The notes under the pieces were generated by a model. The model was not told where the DNA came from. It saw only the letters and a program-made list of their open reading frames with translations, and did no database searches. A stretch of DNA of 64,000 nucleotides from Ramlibacter lithotrophicus (GTDB taxonomy: Bacteria > Pseudomonadota > Gammaproteobacteria > Burkholderiales > Burkholderiaceae_C): contig NZ_VTOX01000010.1 in the NCBI RefSeq assembly GCF_012184415.1, positions 124,001 to 188,000 of the forward strand, in the 5' to 3' direction. The position numbers were made by a program, and so were the translations under genes. Below are positions 16,695-23,957 of the stretch, piece by piece (position 1 is the stretch's first letter; the number at the start of each line of letters is the position of its first letter).

Positions 16695-17231
16695 TTGCCG
16701 TATACCGACACATCCACACCCGTGCACATCGACGCTCCGCTGGCCGGGTTTTCCGAGTGCCATCACGACTTCGTGGCGCAGCTGCATTCCGCGCTCTACC
16801 TGCCCGAACTGGTCACGGCTGCGGCCAAGGCGCGCAGGATGGCCGACGACCTGCTGGCCATGTTCCGCGAAGGCCTGGCCCAGCACCACGCCGAGGAAGA
16901 GCGCGAGCTGTTTCCGGCGGTCCTGGGCGCGGCGCAGCCCGGCCCCGAACTGGACGAAGTGCGGGAGATGGTGGCGCAACTCGTACGCGAGCACCGGGAC
17001 ATGGAGGCACGCTGGTCCGCACTGCAGCCGGCCATCGAGGCCGTAACACGCGGCCAGGTACCCGTGCTCGATGCGGCGGCGATCGAAGACCTGGTGCAGC
17101 ACTTCTTCGCCCATGCTCACTTCGAGGAAGAGCATTTCCTGCCGATTGCCCAGAAAGTCCTGGGACGTCATGGCGAGGTGATGGCGTCGCTCGGCCGCAA
17201 GCTGCACGAGCGGCGCGCCGCCGCGGCCTGA
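16695..17231 (+). CDS. hemerythrin domain protein, TTG start
   Basis: The 178-residue protein carries a four-helix hemerythrin HHE domain with histidines and acids in CHHDF, HHAEEERELF, EHRDME and HFEEEHFLP, the pattern that binds a di-iron centre for oxygen or NO sensing or storage. No ATG lies in the frame before the domain. A TTG at 16695 is preceded at correct distance by AAGGA and gives an N-terminus MPYTDTST; TTG codons at 16677 and 16680 lack such a site. The partner, if any, is unclear. Confidence 0.82.
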   Translation: MPYTDTSTPVHIDAPLAGFSECHHDFVAQLHSALYLPELVTAAAKARRMADDLLAMFREGLAQHHAEEERELFPAVLGAAQPGPELDEVREMVAQLVREHRDMEARWSALQPAIEAVTRGQVPVLDAAAIEDLVQHFFAHAHFEEEHFLPIAQKVLGRHGEVMASLGRKLHERRAAAA

Positions 17232-17286
17232 CCTTTCGATCAGCGTCGCGACGGCGCGCGCCTCGACCGAGGCGTTACTGCAGGGC

Positions 17287-17778
17287 TTACCGCCCGTCCT
17301 TGTCCGAGTCGCCGGGAATCATGCGCTCCGTGGCGTTGCTCACGCGGTCCCACGCATCGCGCGCGGCCGGACGGGCATGTTCCCATTCCAGCGACGAATT
17401 GCCGCGCGCACGGCCCCAGTCACGCTCGATTTCGGGCTCGACGTCCTCGAACCTGCGGTCCGGGTTGCGGTTGTACGACTCCACGCCGGCGCGGTAGGCG
17501 GGCTGGTAGTGGTCGTAGCCCAGGTCCTTGCGGGCGTACGGGCGGGTCCCGTGGTTCTCGCGCCAGTACTTGTCCTCGACGGCCGGATCCGCCGCCTTCT
17601 TGCCCATCACGGCACCGGCCACGGCGCCCACGGCCGCGCCAACCGCCGCACCGACCGGGCCCGTCATGCCGCCCGCCAGCGCGCCGGCCGTGGCACCACC
17701 GACCACGCCACCGGCGGCTGCACCGCCCACGGCGCCGACGCCGGTACCCGCGGCCTTCTTGCCTGTTTCGTCTTTCAT
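17287..17778 (-). CDS. glycine-zipper protein
   Basis: The 163-residue protein starts MKDETGKKAAG and has a long Gly/Ala-rich stretch (about residues 10-60) with repeated GxxxG spacing, broken only by short polar turns, typical of glycine-zipper membrane-associated proteins. The C-terminal half is charged and aromatic, with GYDHYQPAYRAGVESY and several WxxN/D motifs. Related proteins occur in Burkholderiales stress loci but have no defined role. No classical signal peptide is visible. An AGGAG site precedes the ATG. Confidence 0.75.
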   Translation of the reverse strand: MKDETGKKAAGTGVGAVGGAAAGGVVGGATAGALAGGMTGPVGAAVGAAVGAVAGAVMGKKAADPAVEDKYWRENHGTRPYARKDLGYDHYQPAYRAGVESYNRNPDRRFEDVEPEIERDWGRARGNSSLEWEHARPAARDAWDRVSNATERMIPGDSDKDGR

Positions 17779-17937
17779 CTCGATCTCCTGCGGTTGCTGA
17801 TAGAGCCTTGCACTCTAGGCATTTCGCGGCGAACTCGGCCTAGGACCCGAAGCCAAGAACGACGTCAGATCCGACCGGCATCGTTGTCGGCGCAAGCAGA
17901 CACAGCGGTGACGCAGGCCTGGCTCGCGGCCGCGCGC

Positions 17938-18726
17938 TCACCTGGGTCGCGTGACGTAGTCCGAGAGGTCTTCCACCACCCGTTGCTCGATGCCGTTGAA
18001 GCTGTGGAACGCCTGGACCTCGCAGAAGGCGCCGCGGGCATTGCCGCCGTCGTACGGGATGATCCGGCTCGGCGACGGCAGTCTGGCCTGCAGCTCCGGC
18101 AGCTTCGCAGGGGGCGAGACGGCACAGGCATCCTGGGCGTGGTGCAGGACGAGCACGGGGACGCGCAACGCTTCGACGCCCGACTCCTGCAACGGCCGCG
18201 CCGTCGCGGAGCCGAAGCGGCTGCTCTCCAGGATCGCCGCCGCCAGCACGATGCCGTCCGGCGCCGCCTCGCCGGCCAGCCGGGCGGCGGCCGTCACGGC
18301 GGAATGGGTGCCGCGGCTGTGCCCGACCAGCCACACCGGCTGCCCGAACGCCTTCCGGGTGTGGGCGATCACGGCGCCCAGGTCGGCGGCGTGCTCCGCG
18401 CTCTCGCGGAAATCGCCGCCGAGGTCGCGCCGGTCGCTGGGCGCATCGACGAGCACGGCAACGTGGCCGCGGGCCGTGAGCTCGCCGCGCACCCGGGCCA
18501 GGAAATGGCCGTCACGCTGCAGGCTGCCATTGGGATAGATGCCCAGCTGGCCGTTACCGCCCATCAGCAGGACGAGCGTCGCCGCCCTCGGCCCACCGGC
18601 GGGAGCCTGCACCAGCAGCCGCAGCTTCACGGCGGGCCGCGTCGACAGCTCCACCACCTGGGCCGGCTGGGCGACGGCGAGCGACGATGCCAACCCGATC
18701 GCGGCGGCGAGCAACCAGTCCTTCAT
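17938..18726 (-). CDS. exported alpha/beta hydrolase
   Basis: The 262-residue precursor has a signal peptide (MKDWLLAAAIGLASSLAVAQ), so it acts in the periplasm. The nucleophile elbow GHSRGTHS lies near residue 135. A C-terminal LHHAQDACAV segment and AFHSFNG provide a likely acid and histidine. The family covers small esterases and dienelactone-hydrolase-like proteins; substrate unknown. The start at 18726 is set by GGAG eight bases upstream; the longer frame upstream is not coding. Divergent from the GFA gene. Confidence 0.78.
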   Translation of the reverse strand: MKDWLLAAAIGLASSLAVAQPAQVVELSTRPAVKLRLLVQAPAGGPRAATLVLLMGGNGQLGIYPNGSLQRDGHFLARVRGELTARGHVAVLVDAPSDRRDLGGDFRESAEHAADLGAVIAHTRKAFGQPVWLVGHSRGTHSAVTAAARLAGEAAPDGIVLAAAILESSRFGSATARPLQESGVEALRVPVLVLHHAQDACAVSPPAKLPELQARLPSPSRIIPYDGGNARGAFCEVQAFHSFNGIEQRVVEDLSDYVTRPR

Positions 18727-18882
18727 GCAATGAGCTCCATGTCTGTCCTTGCCGCCTGCGATGGCGTCCGCGGCCAAGCGCATGCGGGGCATCTTCGCAG
18801 ATGCCCGCTGCGCGCCGGCCGGCAACCAACTCCGGCATCATCGGCAGCACTGCGCACATCCCGATACCCCAAGGAGACCGCC

Positions 18883-19398
18883 ATGCACCTCGAAGGCTCG
18901 TGCCACTGCCGCAAGGTGAGGTTCACCGTGGAGGCGGCGGAGCCGGTTCCCTTCATGCGCTGCTACTGCTCGATCTGCCGCAAGACGGCTGGCTCCGGCG
19001 GCTACGCGATCAACCTGGGCGCGGCGACGCAGGGCATGAAGGTGACCGGCAAGCGCTACCTGGGCATCTATCGCGCCCGCCTGCAGCAGGACGGGACGAC
19101 GAAGACGCGGGAGAGCCAGGCGCGGCGCTACTTCTGCCTGCGGTGCGGCAGCGCGCTGTGGGTGTGGGACCCGAGGTGGCCCGACCTCGTGCATCCGCAC
19201 GCCGGCGCGATCGACACGCCGCTGCCGGACGCGCCGGAGAACGTGCACATCATGCTCGGCTCGAAGGCGCCATGGGTGAAGGTGGAAGGCGGCGCGGATG
19301 ACCCGCGCTTCGACGGGTACCCCGACCTGTCGCTCGCGCAGTGGCACGAAGCCAGGGGCCTGCGTTCTGCGCCCGGCGACGGGTCCGCGGCGAGCTGA
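18883..19398 (+). CDS. GFA family zinc protein
   Basis: The 171-residue protein belongs to the GFA (glutathione-dependent formaldehyde-activating enzyme-like, Mss4-like) family. Zinc-binding cysteines are at CHC near residue 7, CYCSIC near residue 27 and CLRCG near residue 86, the usual CxC/CxxC pattern. Family members are mostly of unknown function and many are wrongly named for formaldehyde metabolism. The ATG at 18883 follows an AAGGAG site. It marks the left border of the low-GC patch. Confidence 0.88.
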   Translation: MHLEGSCHCRKVRFTVEAAEPVPFMRCYCSICRKTAGSGGYAINLGAATQGMKVTGKRYLGIYRARLQQDGTTKTRESQARRYFCLRCGSALWVWDPRWPDLVHPHAGAIDTPLPDAPENVHIMLGSKAPWVKVEGGADDPRFDGYPDLSLAQWHEARGLRSAPGDGSAAS

Positions 19399-19449
19399 GA
19401 CGGTCGCACCGGGGCACGAGTCTCCGGCCCGACGAAATGGACGGCGACC

Positions 19450-19769
19450 AGTCTGCTACCTGGTGCGGAGCCCGCCGATCGGTGCCTTGCCTCGGCCCTA
19501 CCGGATCTCGGCGCCACCATCGAGGTTAAGAACCGGGCCCGAGTGCATCTCTGGTACGAAGAGCACTTCGGCTATCCATACCCCTCGTGCAAAGCTCCCG
19601 CGAAGGCAAAGACCAGTTTCTGGAGCGCGAGACCCCGGTGACGATCCGCCCGGCGCCCGCAGGATTAGACGTCTACGTGCCGAACGGTCTCCCTGCGCTC
19701 TACACGGACATCCTGGCGGCCAACCCGCTGACTGACCACCGGGCGCTCTTCAGAGCCAAGGTGGCGTCG
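19450..19769 (+). pseudogene. remnant of a nucleotidyltransferase family (PF06042-type) gene
   Basis: Translation around 19504-19580 gives IEVKNRARVHLWYEEHFG, the hallmark of the nucleotidyltransferase family with DUF925 (COG3575). The match then continues in another frame from 19587 (SSREGKDQFLERET, then GLDVYVPNGLPALY and RALFRAKVAS), matching the family C-terminus. A frameshift lies near the CCCC run at 19581-19584. The N-terminal half, including the catalytic GSxxN region, is absent. The gene is therefore truncated and frameshifted. It lies in a 591-bp stretch (19399-19989) that contains no other gene I can support. Confidence 0.7.
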
Positions 19770-19989
19770 TGTCGGCGGCGCCGGCCGTGGTGCAGGTCGT
19801 TGAGTCAGCCGGTGATCAGGGTTGATAGTCACATTCGCAAGAGCCATCGCTCGCCATTGACCGCCATGAAGCATGCTACCCCCTTCGATGGGCGCCACCA
19901 CTTGCCGTGTCCATGGTCGACAAGGGCCGCGCGCCCCTGCGTTTCGATTTCATTCCCGGGACGAAGGCACTCCGATACACTTCGCGCCT

Positions 19990-20685
19990 ATGGAGGCCCT
20001 CCTCGGCGCTGGCATTTACCCACTATCCCAAGCTGCGCGCTTGGTAGGCGAGCCCGCGCGCAATGTGCGTCGTTGGCTCAAGGGCTATTCATGGAAGTAC
20101 CGTGATGGCCGATCCTCTTCTGGGCCGCTATGGCACACCCGCTATGAGGATGAAGAATTGCCCGGAGGCCTCGCGATCGGATTTCGCGATCTGCTTGAGC
20201 TGAGGATGGTCGCACAATTCGCGAGGTACGGCGTTCACCTAAAAGTGATCCGAGCCACGATAGACGCGGCGCGCAGTCACTTCCGCAGTGACTACCCGCT
20301 GACAAACCGGCGATTCTTGACTGACGGGAGGCGAATCTTCCTGGAGGCGGTGGAAGAAACAACCGGCGCTGAAAGGCTCATCGATGTCTTGGGTCGTCAA
20401 TTCGTTTTCAGCGAGGTCATCCGCCCCTCTCTGTACGCAGGTATTGAATATGACCGCTCGGGGGCTAGGCGCTGGTTCCCGGTCCATCGCAGTCGAATGA
20501 TTCTGTTGGATCCGGAAGTGCAATTTGGGACACCAATCATTGCCGATGCGGGGGTCCCGACCGATGCCATTTACGACGCATGGAAAGCGGAGAGCCGGGA
20601 CCAAGTTCGCGTGGCGCGAGCCTATGGCTTGACGCCGAAGATGGTGAGCGCCGCAGTAAACTTTGAGCAGCGCATTCGCGCATAG
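19990..20685 (+). CDS. DUF433-type antitoxin with N-terminal helix-turn-helix
   Basis: The 231-residue protein begins YPLSQAARLVGEPARNVRRWL, a MerR-like helix-turn-helix, and ends with a DUF433 segment (DPEVQFGTPIIADAGVPTDAI plus VARAYGLTPKMV). Such proteins are VapB45-like antitoxins paired with PIN-like toxins. The next gene, 14 bp away, encodes exactly that partner. Its codon use is less GC-rich than the flanking genes, which suggests acquisition. The ATG at 19990 begins the conserved region; upstream in-frame sequence looks non-coding. Confidence 0.8.
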   Translation: MEALLGAGIYPLSQAARLVGEPARNVRRWLKGYSWKYRDGRSSSGPLWHTRYEDEELPGGLAIGFRDLLELRMVAQFARYGVHLKVIRATIDAARSHFRSDYPLTNRRFLTDGRRIFLEAVEETTGAERLIDVLGRQFVFSEVIRPSLYAGIEYDRSGARRWFPVHRSRMILLDPEVQFGTPIIADAGVPTDAIYDAWKAESRDQVRVARAYGLTPKMVSAAVNFEQRIRA

Positions 20686-20699
20686 GCTCTCCTATTCCG

Positions 20700-21110
20700 T
20701 TGAAGTTCTTCTTCGACAACAACCTGCCTCCGGCGTTCGCGCACGCGCTTGCGGCCTTGTGCGACAGAGACCCTGACATCGCGGCTGTCATCCACCTCCG
20801 AGATCGATTTCCAGGCGATACGAAGGATCCGGTTTGGATTCCTGAGCTGGTTAAAGAGTTCGGTCCCTGGTACGTGCTATCGATCGACAAGTTCAAGAAG
20901 GACCATCGTGCTGAGCGCGAGGCGATTCGGAGGGCGGGCCTGACCGTCTACGTTCTGGACTCGCAGTGGTCAGGGCAGCCGTACTGGAGTAAGGCCGCTC
21001 GGCTCGTCCTGTGGTGGCCCACGCTCACCAAGCACGCATCACTATCGTCCGGTGGCGTGTACCGAGTGCCCTGGCGGTTCACCAATCAATCACGACTAGA
21101 AGCGTGCTAG
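20700..21110 (+). CDS. PIN-like domain toxin (VapC45-type), TTG start
   Basis: The 136-residue protein starts MKFFFDNNLPP from a TTG codon at 20700, the standard N-terminus of VapC45/DUF5615-like PIN proteins. The early aspartate D6, the LSIDKF aspartate and later acidic residues would form the metal site of an RNA-cleaving PIN fold. It follows the DUF433 antitoxin by 14 bp in the same operon. Gene order antitoxin-then-toxin is the usual one. Base composition is lower in GC than neighbours. Confidence 0.8.
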   Translation: MKFFFDNNLPPAFAHALAALCDRDPDIAAVIHLRDRFPGDTKDPVWIPELVKEFGPWYVLSIDKFKKDHRAEREAIRRAGLTVYVLDSQWSGQPYWSKAARLVLWWPTLTKHASLSSGGVYRVPWRFTNQSRLEAC

Positions 21111-21244
21111 TTGTGCGAGGTCGCCCGGTCCCCATCTCGCTGGAGAAACGACCAAGCTCACCAGTACAGACCTGATTGCCGAGACGCCGCCCTAGAATCG
21201 CATCTCCGCTTCGCAGCGCCGACGTTCCCTCCGCGGTCGAGCCA

Positions 21245-22588
21245 GTGCGGAGCGTCTGGAACCAGCGACCCTTGCCCCTCCGCCCCGCCCCCCAGCCGCC
21301 CGGCTCGCCGGTCGTCACCAAGCTCGCCAACGGCGTGCGGCTCCTGGCCATCCACCTGCCGCACGTGCGCAGCGCCAGCGTCGGCGTGTTCCTGCGGGCG
21401 GGTTCGCGCGACGAGACACCCGAGACCAACGGCATCGGCCATGTCCTGGAGCACATGGCATTCAAGGGCACGGCCACGCGGTCGGTGCAGGCCATCAACC
21501 TGGACGCCGAGCGGCTGGGCGCCGACGTCAATGCCTACACCAGCAAGGACACGACGGCCTACTACATGACCGGGCTGGGACGGCATGCCGGACGGTTCCT
21601 GGAGATGACGGCCGACATCGTCCTGAACAGCACCTTCCCCGAAGCCGAACTGGGGCGGGAGCTGGAGGTGATCCGGCAGGAAGCCATCGAGTACCAGGAA
21701 GATCCGCAGGAGAGTTCCAGCGACCTGCTGGACCGCGCCATCTGGGGCGAGCATGCGATGGGCATGCCGGTGATCGGCACGGTGGAGAACATCGTCCGCT
21801 TCACCCGCGCCGACCTGGTGGCGCACGTGAAGTCGCATTACGTCGCCGGCAACACGGTGGTGGCGGCGGCCGGAAACTTCGACGTCGACGCCTTCCTCTC
21901 GCTTGGCGAGCGGCTCTTCGCCGGCATGCCGTCGGCGACGGGTGCCACCGCCGTGCCGCCTCCCTACGCGGGCCATGCCATCGGCCGGCGCTTCTCGCAG
22001 GTGTCGCAGGTGTTCCTGAACCTGGCCTGGCCGCTGCTGCCGGCGCGGCCCGAAACCATGCAGGACCCGCGCTGGCGGCTCGCCGCCTCGGCGGCCGCGA
22101 TCCTGTTCGGCGGCGGCATGTCGGCCCCGTTCACCGACACCGTTCGCGAACGGCTGGGGCTGGCCTATACGGCGCAGTCCAGCGCCGAACACGGCGACGT
22201 CTGGTTCAACTTCGTGGTCCATGCGATCACGACGCCGGACAAGCTGGATCAGTTGATGACCGTCACCGGCGCCCTGCTGCGCGAACAGGCCGGACGAATC
22301 GCGCCGGTGCACCTGGAGCGGGCCAAAAACCAGCTGGCCGTGTCGCGGGTGCGCTCTTCCGAGCGGACTCACGCCACGATGGAACGCGCGGTTGAAGAGC
22401 TCTTCGTGCGCGGCACCGTCACGCCGGTCGCGGACACGCTGTCCCTGATCGAGGCCATCACGGCCGACGATGTGCGGGCCGTCTTCGAGGCGATGCTGCA
22501 GCACCGTCCGGCGCTGGCGATCACCGGCAAGGGGGCCACGACCAAGGCCGCGAAGCAGCTCGTGGCGGCGCTGGCCGCGGTCCCCTGA
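21245..22588 (+). CDS. M16 family zinc metallopeptidase
   Basis: The 447-residue protein has the M16 inverted zinc motif HVLEH (residues 66-70) within NGIGHVLEHMAFKGT, and NAYTSKDTTAYY about 30 residues later. The C-terminal M16 domain contains the substrate-binding RERLGLAYTAQSS. This is the pattern of mitochondrial-processing-peptidase-like bacterial peptidases. No signal peptide is apparent. The start is uncertain: I took the GTG at 21245; TTG at 21176 is possible. It lies at the right border of the low-GC patch. Confidence 0.88.
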   Translation: MRSVWNQRPLPLRPAPQPPGSPVVTKLANGVRLLAIHLPHVRSASVGVFLRAGSRDETPETNGIGHVLEHMAFKGTATRSVQAINLDAERLGADVNAYTSKDTTAYYMTGLGRHAGRFLEMTADIVLNSTFPEAELGRELEVIRQEAIEYQEDPQESSSDLLDRAIWGEHAMGMPVIGTVENIVRFTRADLVAHVKSHYVAGNTVVAAAGNFDVDAFLSLGERLFAGMPSATGATAVPPPYAGHAIGRRFSQVSQVFLNLAWPLLPARPETMQDPRWRLAASAAAILFGGGMSAPFTDTVRERLGLAYTAQSSAEHGDVWFNFVVHAITTPDKLDQLMTVTGALLREQAGRIAPVHLERAKNQLAVSRVRSSERTHATMERAVEELFVRGTVTPVADTLSLIEAITADDVRAVFEAMLQHRPALAITGKGATTKAAKQLVAALAAVP

Positions 22589-22603
22589 CTTCGCTGCGTC
22601 CCG

Positions 22604-23422
22604 TCAACCCACTTCCACCGTCACCCGCAGGAAGGTCGCGGGAATCAGCGTCGTGCCCGGATCGCGGCTGCGGTTCTGGGTTTCGAAGAGTCCTGCCAGC
22701 TCGTCCCGCAGCGCCTGCTCGCGTCCGTCCCTGGCGGCCGCCTCGAACGCGTTCATCGTCGGCCCGTAGTACTGGCGGAAGGTGTCGACGAACTCCGCCG
22801 GCGTGCCCTGGAAGGCGAAGACGTAGGTGTCGCGCTCGCAGGTGATGCCTTCCCACGCGATGCCGGCCTCGCCGAAGCGCTCGATCACGTTGCCCGGGAC
22901 GCCCCACGCCATCGGGCTCACGAACCCCTCGGGCGGCGGCGGCGAGTAACTGGTGCTGATCTTCAGCAGCTGCGCCACCAGGGTCGGGTCGCCCGGGATC
23001 CAGTTGCCCATGAGGATGCGCCCGCCGGGCCTGGTCACGCGCACCATTTCCCGGGCGACGTCGACCGGCCGCGGCGCGAACATCGCGCCGAACATGCTGA
23101 TGACGCGGTCGAAGCTCCGGTTCTCGATCCCGCGCAGCTCGCAGGCGTCGCCCTCGAGAAAGCGGCAGGTGGCCGCCAAGCCGAGCTGCGCGGCGCGGCG
23201 ATTGCCTGCGGCCACGAGGTTGCTCGCGATGTCGACGCCCAGCACGTCGGCGCCGAGCTTCGCGGCCGGAAGCGCCGTCGTGCCGTCGCCGCATCCGAGG
23301 TCCAGCACCTTCATGCCGGGCGAGATGCCGGCGTGCCGCACCACGTCCTCGCCGCTTTCGCGCATGCTGGCCGCGATGCGCGTGAAGTCGCCTTTTTCCC
23401 AGAGGGCCTTGTTGGGGTTCAT
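22604..23422 (-). CDS. class I SAM-dependent methyltransferase
   Basis: The 272-residue protein has a Rossmann methyltransferase core with motif I VLDLGCGDGTTALPAA (about residues 39-54), an acidic residue ending strand 2 (LGVDIAS) and RVTRPGGRILMGNW as the post-III region. The substrate is not identifiable. It lies 45 bp downstream of the truncated haemoglobin gene in the same direction, so the two probably form an operon, and its start has a strong AGGAG site. Confidence 0.85.
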   Translation of the reverse strand: MNPNKALWEKGDFTRIAASMRESGEDVVRHAGISPGMKVLDLGCGDGTTALPAAKLGADVLGVDIASNLVAAGNRRAAQLGLAATCRFLEGDACELRGIENRSFDRVISMFGAMFAPRPVDVAREMVRVTRPGGRILMGNWIPGDPTLVAQLLKISTSYSPPPPEGFVSPMAWGVPGNVIERFGEAGIAWEGITCERDTYVFAFQGTPAEFVDTFRQYYGPTMNAFEAAARDGREQALRDELAGLFETQNRSRDPGTTLIPATFLRVTVEVG

Positions 23423-23467
23423 GATGGGATGCTCCTGGTTGCTGTAACGGTTGTGATGGCCGGCGCC

Positions 23468-23842
23468 TCAGACGCGGATCACCTGCCCCTTCAGCGAATA
23501 CAGGACGGCCGTCACCTCGCCGCGCGTCGCCGGGTCGATGTCGTTCTTCTCCAGGGCCGCCAGGATGTCGTCCATGGCGGCCATGTACTCCTGCTCGCTG
23601 ATGTTCATTCCCGTGTGCGTCAGCACCAGGTCCCGGCCGGTATAGGCCTCGGGGCCACCGCAGCCGGCGCAGAAGAACTCCACCGCCATCTTCTTGGCAT
23701 GGTCGAGGTCCCTGGCCGCCGCGAAGCGGGTGCGGATCGCCGGGTTCGCCAGGTGGTTCTCCATCACGTCGTGCACGATCCGGGTGATGCCGTCGAAGCG
23801 GCCGAGGCGGTCATAAAGGGATACGGTTTCGGTACGGTTCAT
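23468..23842 (-). CDS. group I truncated haemoglobin
   Basis: The 124-residue globin has the short 2/2 fold signatures: SLYDRLGRFDGI at the N-terminus, RTRF near residue 37-40 and the proximal haem histidine at H76 (VLTHTGMNIS). Such proteins bind O2 or NO and often act in NO detoxification or redox sensing. AAAGGAG precedes the ATG. The 115-bp region upstream is shared with the divergent SARP-type regulator gene, which may control it. Confidence 0.88.
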   Translation of the reverse strand: MNRTETVSLYDRLGRFDGITRIVHDVMENHLANPAIRTRFAAARDLDHAKKMAVEFFCAGCGGPEAYTGRDLVLTHTGMNISEQEYMAAMDDILAALEKNDIDPATRGEVTAVLYSLKGQVIRV

Positions 23843-23898
23843 TGGGCATACTCCTTTGCAAGGGTGGAAGCAGGCACCGTCGGCGCCTGTGATGCCAT

Positions 23899-23930
23899 GT
23901 TCTCCACCGGGTGTTCCTGAAACGTTCCCG
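23899..23930. promoter_or_regulatory. GTTCC-type heptamer direct repeats, candidate SARP operator
   Basis: GTTCCTG (23913-23919) and GTTCCCG (23924-23930) repeat with an 11-bp period and four-base spacers, the geometry known for SARP binding sites. A related GTTCTCC sits at 23899. They lie 27 bp upstream of the SARP-type regulator gene and between it and the globin gene. Confidence 0.45.
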
Positions 23931-23957
23931 GCCCGCGCCGGCTGCAAGGGGAGTGCG

